64,000 nucleotides of DNA from Pseudomonas marginalis (GCF_001645105.1 NZ_LKEG01000036.1:353587-417586); one strand, 5' to 3'; positions 36,992 through 46,830 are shown, numbered from the stretch's first letter. Notes: generated by a model from the sequence alone, not told the origin. Numbers and translations: made by a program.

Positions 36992-38412
36992 TGCGCCTGC
37001 TCCCGTAACTGATGTTCCCGCGTCAGGCGTGCCGCGTCGTTACCCAGGTCCCAGAACAGCCCGGCCATGATTTGCAGGCTTTCCTTGACCACCGGCGCCA
37101 GCAAGTGTTCGTTCGGCGCATGCTGTGAACAGGCCGGGTACGAGTGCGGCACCCACAATGTTGGCAGGCCCAGCACGTCCGCGAACACGTCGTTGGGCAG
37201 CGAGCCACCGAGGTTTGGCAGCAGCGCAGGTTTTTTGCCGGTGGTCTGTGCCAGGGAACTGAGCGCCCAATCGACCCAAGGGCTCTGCGGGTCCAGCCGA
37301 GTGGCATGCATCACGTCGATGCGGCTTTGCTTGACCTCGACATTGCTGAAGCCATGCGCATCCAGGTGGGTACGCACCGCCGGGATAAAGGTCGTGTAGT
37401 CGCTGTCGACCACGAAGCGGATATGGCAGTGGGCGTTAGCCTTGCCGGGAATCGCATGCACCGGGGCGTCTGGGTTGCCGGTCTTGAAGGCGATGACGTC
37501 GAGGGTGTTCCAACCAAACACCTTTTCGCTCAGCGAAAGCGCCGGGTTACCCCAGTTGGCGTCGATGTCCGGATCGCCCGGTCCGCCACCCACGGCAATA
37601 TCGGCCAATGCCTGTCGAACCGGCTCCGGCAGTGTCTCGGGCATCAGGCCCGCCACTTTCACCCGACCGTGTTCATCGACCATGCTCGCGATGGCATTGG
37701 CCAGGATGATGCCGGGATTGGCCAGCAACCCGCCCCAGTTGCCGGAGTGATGGGCGCCCTCACGTAAATTGACCACCAGCTCGAAGTTGAATACCCCGCG
37801 TGAGCCGAGAAAAATTGTCGGGCGTGATGCCGCCAGGCGCGGGCCGTCCGAGGCGATGAAAATATCCGCCGCAAGCTCTTTGCTGTGCGCGGCACAGAAT
37901 GCGTTCAAGCCCGGCGAGCCTTCTTCTTCGCCCATTTCCAGCAACAGCTTGACGTTGAAACCCAGCTGGCCATCGCGCGCCTTGAGCGTTTGTTCCAGCG
38001 CAGTCAGGTTGATCAGGTGCTGGCCTTTGTTATCCGCCGTGCCGCGGCCGTACCAGCGATCGCCTTCGGCAATCACTTGCCACGGCGACAGGCCTTCGCG
38101 CCATTGCGCCTCATAGCCGCGCACCACATCACCGTGGCCGTAGCTGAGCACGGTCGGCAGGTCCGGGTGTTCAATGCGCGTGGCGATCATGAAGGGGCCG
38201 CGCTCGGCCACCGGGTTGTCATAGATCTTGACGCTGAAACCCATCGCCTCGACATGCGGGGTGATGAAGTCATTGAGGTAGCGATACAGCTCGGGCTGGC
38301 TGTCCGCTGCCTGGCTTTCGGTGTGCAGGGCGACGCTACGTTCGAGCAGATTGAAAAACTCGCCGTTGTCGAATTGCGCTGTGGTGTTGCTGATAGCCAG
38401 TGAACGACTCAT
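36988..38412 (-). CDS. M20-family dipeptidase
   Basis: 474 residues from the ATG at 38412. Motifs: SYGHGDVV, WYGRGTADNKGQ, MGEEEGSPGL, and HCHIRFVVD; the end has PACSQHAPNE. This is the larger CNDP/ArgE-like dipeptidase group. It starts inside the stop codon of the DppF-like gene (ATGA) and ends inside the start of the next peptidase gene, so it is translationally coupled on both sides. It would hydrolyse what the transporter brings in. Confidence 0.87.
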   Translation of the reverse strand: MSRSLAISNTTAQFDNGEFFNLLERSVALHTESQAADSQPELYRYLNDFITPHVEAMGFSVKIYDNPVAERGPFMIATRIEHPDLPTVLSYGHGDVVRGYEAQWREGLSPWQVIAEGDRWYGRGTADNKGQHLINLTALEQTLKARDGQLGFNVKLLLEMGEEEGSPGLNAFCAAHSKELAADIFIASDGPRLAASRPTIFLGSRGVFNFELVVNLREGAHHSGNWGGLLANPGIILANAIASMVDEHGRVKVAGLMPETLPEPVRQALADIAVGGGPGDPDIDANWGNPALSLSEKVFGWNTLDVIAFKTGNPDAPVHAIPGKANAHCHIRFVVDSDYTTFIPAVRTHLDAHGFSNVEVKQSRIDVMHATRLDPQSPWVDWALSSLAQTTGKKPALLPNLGGSLPNDVFADVLGLPTLWVPHSYPACSQHAPNEHLLAPVVKESLQIMAGLFWDLGNDAARLTREHQLREQAQ

Positions 38413-39398
38413 GAGTGGACAAGCTCCAGTGTTTGGGCAGAAGTGTCGTGAAGGTGGCAACGCACGTTGCCGCCGATAAGCGGACCATTGGCCGGGTAGG
38501 CCGTTTTGCAGGGGGCGAAGCAGCTCGGGCAGCGCGGATGGAAGGCGCAACCGGAGGGCGGTGACATGGGGTTGGGGAAGGTGCCGTGCAGGCCGATGTC
38601 GGGAATGCCCAGGCGCGGATCGGGCGTGAGCACCGAATCCAGCAAGGCGCGGGTATAAGGGTGACCGGGTTGAGCGAACAATGATTCGCGCGTGCGTTCT
38701 TCGACGATGCGCCCCAGGTACATCACGGCGACCCGGTCGGCGAGGTGTTCGATGACCGCCAGGTTATGGCTGATCAGCAGATAGGTCAGGCCGAATTCGC
38801 GCTTGAGGTCCTGCAGCAGATTGAGAATCTGCGCCTGCACCGACACATCCAGCGCTGATGTGGGCTCGTCGCAGATCAACACGTCAGGGCGCATGATCAG
38901 CGCCCGTGCAATCGCCACCCGCTGGCGTTGCCCGCCGGACAGCTGGCTCGGGTAGCTGTCGATCACCCGCTTGGGCAGGCCGACCACATCAAGCATCGCT
39001 TCGGTCTTCTTGCGTCGCTCGGCGGTACTGCCGATGCCATGCACGATCAGCGGCAGGGTAACGATTTCGCGCAGGGTCTTGCGTGGATTCAGCGAGGAAT
39101 ACGGGTCCTGGAAAATCGGCTGAATATGCCGGGACATTTCCTTGCGATCAGTCGCCGCCAGGTGTTTGCCATTGACCAACACGTCGCCGCTGGTGGGTGG
39201 CAACAGACCGAGCAGCATCTTGGCCAGGGTACTTTTGCCGCAACCGGACTCGCCCACCAGGCCGAGGGTCTCGCCACGCATCAGGCGCAGGGAAACGCCA
39301 TCCACGGCCTTCAGGGTGGCGGCGGGTTTGAAAAAGCCCTGGTTGATCCGAAACTCACGACGGATGTCACACAGCTCCAAAGCGATGTCTTTTTTCAT
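38409..39398 (-). CDS. oligopeptide/dipeptide ABC transporter ATPase (DppF-like)
   Basis: 329 residues from ATG 39398. Walker [10 protein letters not shown], signature LSGGQRQRV, Walker [12 protein letters not shown], and the oligopeptide-type C terminus with clustered Cys ([14 protein letters not shown]) that may bind iron-sulphur. It pairs with the DppD-like protein encoded just before it with a 4-bp overlap. Confidence 0.92.
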   Translation of the reverse strand: MKKDIALELCDIRREFRINQGFFKPAATLKAVDGVSLRLMRGETLGLVGESGCGKSTLAKMLLGLLPPTSGDVLVNGKHLAATDRKEMSRHIQPIFQDPYSSLNPRKTLREIVTLPLIVHGIGSTAERRKKTEAMLDVVGLPKRVIDSYPSQLSGGQRQRVAIARALIMRPDVLICDEPTSALDVSVQAQILNLLQDLKREFGLTYLLISHNLAVIEHLADRVAVMYLGRIVEERTRESLFAQPGHPYTRALLDSVLTPDPRLGIPDIGLHGTFPNPMSPPSGCAFHPRCPSCFAPCKTAYPANGPLIGGNVRCHLHDTSAQTLELVHS

Positions 39399-40411
39399 GA
39401 CCTTGCACGCTCTTGCAGGCGAATCGGTGCCGAGGCCGGGGCGGCGAGCAGGCAGCGCGCCATGTGCCCGTCCTGTTCGACTTCGGGGATGTTTTGCGCG
39501 CAGGCCGGTATCGCCTGCCCGCAACGATTGCGGAACGCACACCCTTGCTGTTCGCCGACCAGACTCGGCACCAGGCCTGGAATCGAACCCAGCGCCTCAC
39601 CCGGTTTGGTCCGGCCAGGGATTGGAATACTCGCCAGCAGCCCCCGGGTGTACGGATGCTGCGGATTCTCGAACAGTTGCAGGGCAGGGGCGGTTTCGAC
39701 GATTTCCCCGGCATACATCACGGCGACCCGGTCGGCGATCCGTGCCACCAGCCCAAGGTCGTGGGTGATGAAGATCACCGCCAGGCCGAGTTCTTTCTGA
39801 ATGTCGCGGATCAAGCGAAGGATCTGCGCTTGAATGGTCACGTCCAGCGCCGTGGTGGGCTCATCAGCGATGATCAGGTCCGGTTCGCACATCAACGCCA
39901 TGGCGATGATCACCCGCTGGCGCAGGCCGCCGGAAAGCTGATGCGGATACTGACGCAAGCGCTCGGTGGCATTGCTGATCCCGACCTTCTCCAGCATCTG
40001 CGCGGCCCGCGCCAGGGCCTCTTTGCGTGAGACCTTGCGATGCTGGGTCAGTACCTCGCTGAGTTGATCGCCAATGCTGTAGGCCGGGTTCAGCGAGGTC
40101 ATCGGCTCCTGGAAGATCATCGCCAGGTGGTTGCCGCGCAGGTCGCACATGCGCCGCTCGCTCTGGCCGAGCATGTCGATGCCGTCCAGCGTCAGCCGGG
40201 ACGCGGTGCGTTTTGCCTTGCGTGGCAACAGGTCCATCAACGCCAGCGAGGTCAGGGATTTGCCGCAGCCGGATTCCCCGACGATGCACAGCATTTCACC
40301 GCGCTCGACTTCAAAATTCAGGCCGCGTACGGCATGCAGCATGTCATCCGGCGTTGGGCTGTTGCCCATGGGGATGTCCACGCGCAGGTTTTCTACATGG
40401 AGTAGTGCCAT
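39395..40411 (-). CDS. oligopeptide/dipeptide ABC transporter ATPase (DppD-like)
   Basis: 338 residues. Walker [10 protein letters not shown], signature LSGGLRQRV, Walker [14 protein letters not shown]-terminal [15 protein letters not shown]. Second ATP-binding subunit of the importer; heterodimer partner of the DppF-like protein. A 17-bp tandem duplication lies between it and the preceding permease gene. Confidence 0.92.
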   Translation of the reverse strand: MALLHVENLRVDIPMGNSPTPDDMLHAVRGLNFEVERGEMLCIVGESGCGKSLTSLALMDLLPRKAKRTASRLTLDGIDMLGQSERRMCDLRGNHLAMIFQEPMTSLNPAYSIGDQLSEVLTQHRKVSRKEALARAAQMLEKVGISNATERLRQYPHQLSGGLRQRVIIAMALMCEPDLIIADEPTTALDVTIQAQILRLIRDIQKELGLAVIFITHDLGLVARIADRVAVMYAGEIVETAPALQLFENPQHPYTRGLLASIPIPGRTKPGEALGSIPGLVPSLVGEQQGCAFRNRCGQAIPACAQNIPEVEQDGHMARCLLAAPASAPIRLQERARS

Positions 40412-40423
40412 GTTCGGTTCCCT

Positions 40424-40457
40424 CTATCAGTTACGGCGGTCTATCAGTTACGGCCGT
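40424..40457. repeat. 17-bp tandem duplication over the dppC-like stop codon
   Basis: CTATCAGTTACGGCGGT (40424-40440) is followed directly by CTATCAGTTACGGCCGT (40441-40457). On the minus strand this doubles the last codons and stop (GRN-stop) of the permease gene. One copy is now non-coding. Confidence 0.75.
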
Positions 40458-41346
40458 CGGGCAGGATCAGATCGCGCAGGCCATCGCCGACGAGGTTGAT
40501 GCCCAGCACCAGAATCATCAGGGCGACGCCGGGAATGGCGATGACCCACGGGGAAAAGAACATGTAGGGTTTGCCTTCCGCGATCATCAGGCCCCAGGAC
40601 GGCGTCGGTGGCTGCACGCCAACCCCGAGGAACGACAGTGCTGACTCCAGCAGGATCGCGTGGGCCATTTCCAGCGTCGCGACGACGATCAGTGCGCCGA
40701 CCAGATTGGGCAAGATTTCACTGGCCAGAATGCGCAGGGTCGAGCAGCCAAGCGCCTGGGCCGACGCCACATATTCAGCATCGCGAATCTGTTGCACCGA
40801 GGCCCTGACCACCACCGCGAAGCGATCCCATAACAGGCAGCCGAGCAGCACGATCACCACTTTCAGGGAGCCGCCCATCAGCGAGGCCGAGGCCAGCGCG
40901 ACCATCACGACCGGCATCGCCAGCCGGGTGGTGATCAGGTAGCTGATAAACCCATCGACCTTGCCGCCGTAGTAGCCCGCCAACAGCCCCATGACCGTGC
41001 CGATAAAGCCGGAAATCAGCGCCGCTACAATGCCGATAAACAGCGAAATACGTGCGCCGTAGAGCAGCCTCGACAGGTAGTCACGGCCCAGCTTGTCGGT
41101 GCCGAGCACGTATTCCCAGGTGCCGTTGGCCATCCATACCGGCGGTTTCATGCGCAGCATCACGTCTTGCGCATAAGGGTCGTAAGGTGCCAGCCACGGC
41201 GCGAACAGTGCACCCGCGAAGATAATCAGCAACAACACCGCGCCGATGGCGAAACCACGATGACGCAAGCTCTTGCCAAGTACTCGGCTCAGGCTGCTCG
41301 GTGGTGGCAGGTAGTCATTGATCGCGAGGGTAGTGGGGGTGCTCAT
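40444..41346 (-). CDS. peptide ABC transporter permease (DppC-like)
   Basis: 300 residues with N-terminal OppC_N segment, six membrane spans and the EAA loop (QALGCSTLRILASEILPN). LGTDKLGRDYLSRLLYGAR before the first core span is typical of DppC. Works as heterodimer with the DppB-like permease. Confidence 0.92.
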   Translation of the reverse strand: MSTPTTLAINDYLPPPSSLSRVLGKSLRHRGFAIGAVLLLIIFAGALFAPWLAPYDPYAQDVMLRMKPPVWMANGTWEYVLGTDKLGRDYLSRLLYGARISLFIGIVAALISGFIGTVMGLLAGYYGGKVDGFISYLITTRLAMPVVMVALASASLMGGSLKVVIVLLGCLLWDRFAVVVRASVQQIRDAEYVASAQALGCSTLRILASEILPNLVGALIVVATLEMAHAILLESALSFLGVGVQPPTPSWGLMIAEGKPYMFFSPWVIAIPGVALMILVLGINLVGDGLRDLILPDGRN

Positions 41347-41355
41347 GTAAGCCTC

Positions 41356-42273
41356 CTAGCGCACACGAATGCGCGGGTCGAGCAGTGCGTTGAGCACATC
41401 GGCCAGCAACGTGAGGATGATGTAGATCACTGCAATCAACAGGACCACGGCCTGTACCACCGGAAAGTCGTCACGGGCGATGGCGTCCCAGGCAAGTTGC
41501 CCGATGCCCTGCAGGGAGAACACGGTTTCGATCACCACCGAGCCGCCGAGCATGAAGCCGAACTCCACCGCCGCCAGCGCGACGACCGGAATCAGGGCGT
41601 TGCGCAGTGCGTGCTTGAACAACACGCGGGCAGGGCGCAGGCCCTTGGCGCGGGCGGTGCGGATGTAATCGGAACTGAGCACATCAAGCATGCCGGCGCG
41701 GGTCAGGCGCATGATTGCCGGCGTCGCGTAGTAGCCCAGGGCAATGGCCGGCATGACGAAATGCAGCAGGGTCGAGTTGCCGGACACCGGCAGCCACTTG
41801 AGCGTCACCGCGAACACCACGATCAACATCAGCGCAAACCAGAAGCTTGGCATTGCCTGACCCAGCACCGCGATGCTCAAGGCCAGCCGGTCAATCCAGG
41901 TGTCGCGTTTGACCGCAGCCAATACGCCCAGTGGAATGGCTACCAGCAAGGCGATCCCCAGCGCCATGGCACCTAGCCCCAGGGTAATCGGCAAGCGGCT
42001 GGCGACGAGGTTGTAGACCGATTCCTGAAAGAAAAACGAGTTGCCCAGGTCCAGCCGCAGCAAATCGCCCAGCCAGTTGAAGTACTGGGTCGGCAGCGGT
42101 TTGTTCAAGCCGTACTGCACGCGAATCTGTTCGATCTGTTCGCTGGTAGCTTCCGGTCCGCCAATGGCGGTGGCGAGGTCGCCGGACAGGTGCAAAAGAG
42201 AAAAGCTGATCACCGACACGGTAATGGCAACGCAAATGGCGATGCCCAGGCGGCGCAGAAGGAATCCAAGCAT
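41356..42273 (-). CDS. peptide ABC transporter permease (DppB-like)
   Basis: 305 residues from ATG 42273 (GAGGAA 8 nt upstream); two earlier Mets at 42294 and 42288 lack a site. It starts MLGFLLRRLG like other DppB proteins and has six membrane segments and the EAA loop (ARAKGLRPARVLFKHALRN). Confidence 0.92.
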   Translation of the reverse strand: MLGFLLRRLGIAICVAITVSVISFSLLHLSGDLATAIGGPEATSEQIEQIRVQYGLNKPLPTQYFNWLGDLLRLDLGNSFFFQESVYNLVASRLPITLGLGAMALGIALLVAIPLGVLAAVKRDTWIDRLALSIAVLGQAMPSFWFALMLIVVFAVTLKWLPVSGNSTLLHFVMPAIALGYYATPAIMRLTRAGMLDVLSSDYIRTARAKGLRPARVLFKHALRNALIPVVALAAVEFGFMLGGSVVIETVFSLQGIGQLAWDAIARDDFPVVQAVVLLIAVIYIILTLLADVLNALLDPRIRVR

Positions 42274-42322
42274 GGCAAGTTTCCTCATATCCAATGGATG
42301 ACACGTGTGAGGACGTGTCCGT

Positions 42323-42344
42323 GGCGCACGAGAGTCCGTGCGCC
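42323..42344 (-). terminator. intercistronic hairpin between binding protein and permease genes
   Basis: GGCGCACG, loop of 6, CGTGCGCC. No T-run follows. Such hairpins after binding-protein genes commonly protect that part of the mRNA or partly stop transcription, so more binding protein than permease is made. Confidence 0.55.
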
Positions 42345-42354
42345 CGGTTACGTA

Positions 42355-43875
42355 TTACTTCCACGTGGACTCGACGAAACGCGGCAGCTCATCCGGGTAC
42401 GGTGTGAACGCGAGTTCCGAGGTGTAGGCGTAGTTCATCGAGTAGTTGAACAGCGGCGCCCAGTAGGCCTGCTCGCTGATGCGCTGCAAGGCCTTGCGGT
42501 AGTTGTCCTTGCGCACTTGCGGGTCGAGGGCATTGTCGGCGGTCTGCAGCCAGCCCTGGACTTGTGGGTCCTTGATATTGTCGTCCGGATTGCCCTTGAA
42601 CCAGGTACCGGCCGACGCCGAGGTGTCGAGGATCGAGAACGAGCCCCAGGCCTGAAACGACATGGGCACCTTGCCGCCACGTTGCTGATCGCGCAGGGCG
42701 GCATACTTCAAGTAGCGCAGCTTGGCGTTGATGCCCACTGCGCGCAGGTTGCCGATGATTGCTTCGACGTAATCACGGTCGCGATAAGCGAAGATTTCTG
42801 TCTCGAAGCCATTTGGGTAACCGGCTTCGGCGAGCAGCGCCTTGGCCTTGGCGGGGTCATAGTTGTAGACCGTGGCCGCGGTGGTATCGCAACCGAACTG
42901 GCCTGGATAACAGGCAACCTGCAACGGCTTGGCTTCGCCGCCCACCAGTTGCGTGGCCAGCGCATTGCGGTTGATCGCATGGTTGATGGCCTGGCGCACC
43001 TTGAGGTTCTTCATTGGTGAGTTTTCAGTGGAAGTACCGCGCGCATCAAGAATCAGGAAACCGATGCGCATGGTTTCGCCACTGGTCACGGTCAGGTTCG
43101 GCATACCTTTGAGGTCGACCGCCTGATCCGAGGTCACACGCCAGGTCCAGTCGACACCGTCGGTCATCAACTCGGCCAGACGGGTTTCTGCATCCGGGAT
43201 CACGCGGAACTTGAGGTGGCTGATATGTGGCTTGCCTTGTGGGCTGTCCGGGAAGTAGTCCTTGTTGATCTCCATGGTCACACCTTCGCCGGCCACCACC
43301 GACACGGCTTTATACGGCCCGGTGCCAATTGGCTTGCGACTGAATTCGGCCAGGCCGACCTTCTCGAAGTACTGCTTGGGAAACATCGGAACGGCGTTGG
43401 ACAGGTATTCCAGTGCCGGCGGGAAAGGCTTCTTCAAATACAGGCGGACGCTGTAGTCACCGGTTTTTTCGGCGCTCTTGATCCAGTCTACGTTTTGCAC
43501 GGTAACGACTTTGGCTTCGGGCGACACCACGTAGTTGAGGGTGAACACCACGTCGTCGGCGGTGAAGGCGTCGCCGTTGTGAAATTTGACGCCCTTGCGC
43601 AGCTCAAAGTCGATGGTGGTGTCGTCGACCTGCTTCCAGCTGGTGGCCAGCATGGGTTTGTATTCGCCGCTTTTAGGATCGCGGTAGATCAGGTTGTCCC
43701 AGATCAGCCGGCCGAGAATCACGCCTTCGCGTAAATCGTTGTGATAGGGGCTGATGTTTTCAGGCTCGCTGTCGGAAGCGTAAACCAGGGTGTCGTTGGC
43801 TTTGCCGGCATGCGCCGGAAAGCTGCTGATAAGACCCATCAGCGCAATACTGCAGGCGAAACCTTTGATGCCCAT
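42355..43875 (-). CDS. periplasmic peptide-binding protein (family 5 solute-binding)
   Basis: 506 residues from ATG 43875 (GGAG 8-9 nt upstream). Signal peptide ending near FPAHAGKAND. SBP_bac_5 features: LIWDNLIYRD, LRKGVKFHNGDAFTADDV, KPIGTGPYK. First gene of the importer-peptidase operon and divergent from a LysR gene, which is probably its activator. The ligand is likely a di- or oligopeptide or an N-acylated amino acid, given the two M20 peptidases. Confidence 0.92.
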   Translation of the reverse strand: MGIKGFACSIALMGLISSFPAHAGKANDTLVYASDSEPENISPYHNDLREGVILGRLIWDNLIYRDPKSGEYKPMLATSWKQVDDTTIDFELRKGVKFHNGDAFTADDVVFTLNYVVSPEAKVVTVQNVDWIKSAEKTGDYSVRLYLKKPFPPALEYLSNAVPMFPKQYFEKVGLAEFSRKPIGTGPYKAVSVVAGEGVTMEINKDYFPDSPQGKPHISHLKFRVIPDAETRLAELMTDGVDWTWRVTSDQAVDLKGMPNLTVTSGETMRIGFLILDARGTSTENSPMKNLKVRQAINHAINRNALATQLVGGEAKPLQVACYPGQFGCDTTAATVYNYDPAKAKALLAEAGYPNGFETEIFAYRDRDYVEAIIGNLRAVGINAKLRYLKYAALRDQQRGGKVPMSFQAWGSFSILDTSASAGTWFKGNPDDNIKDPQVQGWLQTADNALDPQVRKDNYRKALQRISEQAYWAPLFNYSMNYAYTSELAFTPYPDELPRFVESTWK

Positions 43876-44062
43876 GCCGTCGTCTCCGTTGGCGAGAGTG
43901 GTTGAATCAAAGGGCAGCGAATCGCAAATGCGTAGAAGGAGGAGGAAAAGGACGGGCACTGTTTTTTTTGGTCTGGACACGAATGTAGGGAAGGGCTATC
44001 AATGCCACAAGCACAATATTTCGATACTTCCTTTGCCGAAAAGGCAATTCTTGGGGGCTCCG

Positions 44063-44980
44063 ATGCAGCTGTATGGCGTGCAGTCCACGGCACTGCGCTA
44101 TTTTCTTGAGGTCGCGCGATGCGGATCGATCAGCGAGGCCTCCGTGCGGCTGAATGTGGCGGCATCAGCGGTGAGTCGACAAATTTCCAAGCTTGAGTTG
44201 GCCCTGGATGCCAGCCTGTTTGAGCGTCGTGCCCGCGGCATGGTGCTCAGTGAGGCGGGGGCGCGACTGGCGGCGTATGCGCGCAAGTCGCAGCTTGAGG
44301 CCGAGCAGGTGGTGCTGGAAATTACCGAGTTGCATGGCTTGCAGCGGGGCCATGTGCATGTTGCCTGTTCGGAAGGATTTGCACTGGAATACATGCCCAG
44401 AAGCATCAGCGCGTTCAGGCGTGAGTACCAGGGCATTCATTTCACGCTGGAGGTCTGTGCGCCCGCTGAAGCGACCGAGAAGGTTCGCTCCGGTGAAGCC
44501 GACCTGGCGATGACGTTCAGCTTGACGCCGCAAAAGGAAATCAAGGTTGAACATGTCCTGAGCGGGGCGATTTTTGCCGTGGTCTCCAATGCCCATCCCT
44601 TGGCCGGGCGCGAGTCTGTCAACCTCGCCGAGTTGCAACCCTGGCCCATTGCGTTACCCAAGGCTGACACTACGATACGGCAACTCTTCGACATCTGTTG
44701 CGGCGTACAGGGGTTGTTGTTCGACCCGGTACTGACCACTAATTACGTTGCCGCGCTCTACAGTTTCGTCCGTGAAGAGGGAGGCATCAGCCTGGCCAGC
44801 GAAATGACCTTGCACCAACAGGTGGCGGACAAGCAGTTGCAATGCTTGCCGATCCTTGATGAAGGCATGCAGGCACGGCGCATCGAACTGCAAAGCATGG
44901 CTGGGCGCAATCTACCGGCGGCGGTTTCGGCGTTCAGGGATTTTCTGATCGCTGAGTTGGCGAAGGCGAAGCGGCTTTGA
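44063..44980 (+). CDS. LysR-family regulator next to the peptide uptake operon
   Basis: 305 residues from ATG 44063, where the LysR helix-turn-helix begins (LRYFLEVARCGSISEASVRLN... SAVSRQISKLE). The frame is open further left but without family similarity. Divergent from the binding-protein gene by 187 bp. Followed by a strong terminator. Confidence 0.87.
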   Translation: MQLYGVQSTALRYFLEVARCGSISEASVRLNVAASAVSRQISKLELALDASLFERRARGMVLSEAGARLAAYARKSQLEAEQVVLEITELHGLQRGHVHVACSEGFALEYMPRSISAFRREYQGIHFTLEVCAPAEATEKVRSGEADLAMTFSLTPQKEIKVEHVLSGAIFAVVSNAHPLAGRESVNLAELQPWPIALPKADTTIRQLFDICCGVQGLLFDPVLTTNYVAALYSFVREEGGISLASEMTLHQQVADKQLQCLPILDEGMQARRIELQSMAGRNLPAAVSAFRDFLIAELAKAKRL

Positions 44981-44992
44981 AACGATGAGGTT

Positions 44993-45029
44993 ACTCGCAT
45001 CTTCCACCTTGGAAGATCAGCGAGTTTTT
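44993..45029 (+). terminator. Rho-independent terminator of the LysR gene
   Basis: ACTCGC-ATCTTCC (44993-45005), loop ACCTT, GGAAGAT (45011-45017), two-base bulge, GCGAGT (45020-45025), then TTTTT. Good two-part stem with T-run. Confidence 0.85.
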
Positions 45030-45242
45030 CTGTGCTGACTGATGGGGGGCTGTTTGTCCTGCCTCGTAGAGGAAATGAACCTGAAACCAACCTCAATTTG
45101 CGGAACTGTCCAGTTGGCTAGACGTAGAATCCAATGGTGTTGCTAGGAATCACTTTTTCTTGACCCTTGATGCATCCGAAAAACAAATCCAAGATCGATT
45201 CTTTCCTTTTAGCGTCTGTAGGTATTTGAAAAGCAGCATCGA

Positions 45243-45264
45243 GCCTAAGTCTCACGACTTAGGC
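45243..45264. repeat. perfect 9-bp inverted repeat before the integrase remnant
   Basis: GCCTAAGTC, loop TCAC, GACTTAGGC. It lies directly before the start of the integrase fragment. It may be part of an old attachment or excision site, or a terminator. Confidence 0.5.
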
Positions 45265-45269
45265 GTTTG

Positions 45270-45532
45270 ATGATGGCACTCTCTGATCTGGCCGTGCGGC
45301 AAGCCAAGGCCGCCGAGAAAACCTACGGCATCCCCGAAACTGACGGTTGCGCTACTACTGGCTCGGCAAGCAAAAGCGCATCTCCTTGGGCACCTATCCT
45401 GAGATTGGTCTGCGTGAAGCACGCACCTTGCGTGATGAAGCCCGGGCGCTCTTCGCGAAGGGTGTCAATCCCCATGCTGACCGCAAATATAAGCGACACG
45501 CTGCGGCTGTGAACAACATCCTGGGCAAGTAA
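45270..45532 (+). pseudogene. tyrosine-integrase N-terminal fragment (DUF4102), frameshifted, with a foreign tail
   Basis: MALSDLAVRQAKAAEKTYGI is the start of the phage/island integrase arm-binding domain. After GIPETDG about 15 codons are lost and the frame changes; in the new frame RYYWLGKQKRISLGTYPEIG continues the same domain up to KGVNPHADRKYKR. Then the reading ends in HAAAVNNILGK, nearly the same as the end of the secreted protein just downstream (HTAALKNILGK). So a deletion has joined the integrase stump to the 3' end of a second copy of that secreted-protein gene. Confidence 0.75.
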
Positions 45533-45550
45533 GCTAGGCTGTTCGCACAA

Positions 45551-45575
45551 CAGGCCGTCGGTATTTGACGGCCTG
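45551..45575. terminator. hairpin upstream of the secreted-protein gene
   Basis: CAGGCCGTC, loop of 7, GACGGCCTG, 9-bp perfect arms. It ends 18 bp before the next start, after the truncated copy of the same gene, so it may once have been the terminator of that copy. Confidence 0.55.
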
Positions 45576-45593
45576 AAAACAAAGGCGCTATCA

Positions 45594-46148
45594 ATGTCGA
45601 AGCATTTGCTGTTGGGCTGGACCCGTTCCTTGTGCATGCTTGCTGCCTTGAGCGGCGCGGCCACCATGGCAGTTGCTGCCCCGCCTGAAAAAACCGCTAC
45701 GGCGGCATCGGACACGCAATCGGTGTCCCTGGCAGGCGGCAAGCTGAAGTTCGTGCTGAAAGGCGTCGAGGCCCGTACCTTGAACAGCGAGAACGGCGGC
45801 ACGATGTACTTCGATCCGGAAAGCGAGCGGGCCATCATCGTTACCGAAGGTCCGGCGCCGACTGCGGGCACCACCCCGGACGCTGCGTTTCGCCTTGCCG
45901 TGGATACCTTGAAGGAAAAGCAGCAGGCCGCGTCACCCAACTTTCGCATGACTAGCGAGAAGACCATTCAGGTGAACGGCTTGAAGATGTTCCGCCTGGA
46001 CGGCACCGACGATTTCAACGGCCTGAAACTACTGGTGGCCTCGTTGATGACGATGAACGATCAGAAGATCACCATCATCGAAGTGATGTCCAGCGTAAAC
46101 GACCCGGCCAGCCATACCGCTGCGTTGAAGAACATTCTGGGCAAGTAA
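45594..46148 (+). CDS. small secreted protein of unknown function
   Basis: 184 residues. A signal peptide with hydrophobic core LCMLAALSGAATMAVAA and likely cleavage after AVAA-type residues. The mature part (GGKLKFVLKGVEARTLNSE ... FDPESERAIIVTEG) looks like a small beta-rich periplasmic domain. No named family recognised. A start site AAAGG stands upstream. It lies between two integrase remnants of opposite direction, and the tail of a second copy is seen at 45498-45532. Confidence 0.75.
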   Translation: MSKHLLLGWTRSLCMLAALSGAATMAVAAPPEKTATAASDTQSVSLAGGKLKFVLKGVEARTLNSENGGTMYFDPESERAIIVTEGPAPTAGTTPDAAFRLAVDTLKEKQQAASPNFRMTSEKTIQVNGLKMFRLDGTDDFNGLKLLVASLMTMNDQKITIIEVMSSVNDPASHTAALKNILGK

Positions 46149-46184
46149 ACCGCAGGTTTCCGGGCTGGGCCTTTCAATCGCTGG

Positions 46185-46600
46185 GTTGCTGGTTACAACA
46201 TGGAGGATCTTCAACGCCTCAATGTTGCTAAGCGCAACATTACGTTCCACCCATCCGCGCCCCTCCGCAAAGCCCAGGACGGCGCGGATGATCGTGCGCT
46301 GGCGGCGCAACTCAGTGATGATCGTAGTGATGTGCTCCAACTTGATCTCGCTGATCGGTTATTTGCCAATGGCAGGCAAGATTTGGTTGTTCAGCGCTCC
46401 GGTAAAGCCCGAGATGGATTTGGTCACCCGGTCGGCAGACTTGAATGCCAACCATTGCTCGGCCACGTACGCGAAGGTGCGCTCATCATTGTGCAACTGT
46501 GCCTTGATCTTGGCGGTCTTGGCCTTGAGCGGAGCGGTGTGTTTGCCGGGTTCGGTCAGTGAGCGGATCAAGGCATCGCTGAGTTTTCGTTTGAAAACAA
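46185..46600 (-). pseudogene. tyrosine-integrase core-binding fragment with in-frame stop
   Basis: The minus strand reads RTFAYVAEQWLAFKS and ALNNQILPAIGK, the SAM-like core-binding domain, then a TAA at 46361-46359. The same frame continues PISEIKLEHITTIITEL and AVLGFAEGRGWVERNVAL, the rest of that domain. The catalytic domain and the N terminus are missing. Opposite in direction to the fragment at 45270. Confidence 0.7.
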
Positions 46601-46731
46601 CCGCATTATCTTTTGCTGGGTATGAGGAGAACTCATACCCCCATGACTTTTAATGGTTACAGCCCCGCCAACCCCTAGTGTTAAAAAATCGCAAACACAG
46701 CTCATCAATAACAAAAAGAGCGTTTGCAATC

Positions 46732-46830
46732 ATGACTAAGCCCCACTGCCGCGTCCCCGCCAGCCTCGTGTTGCGCTCTTCGTATCCCGATGTTTGCCAC
46801 GTGATCTTTACGATCCGCGTGCGCTTCTGA
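46732..46830 (+). CDS. possible 32-residue leader peptide before fae
   Basis: ATG 46732 to TGA 46830 with AAGAG upstream; the codon use is plausible and it ends 34 nt before the Fae start. The reading starts MTKPHCRVPASLVLRSSYPD. It could be a leader or only a chance frame in the untranslated region. Confidence 0.2.
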   Translation: MTKPHCRVPASLVLRSSYPDVCHVIFTIRVRF

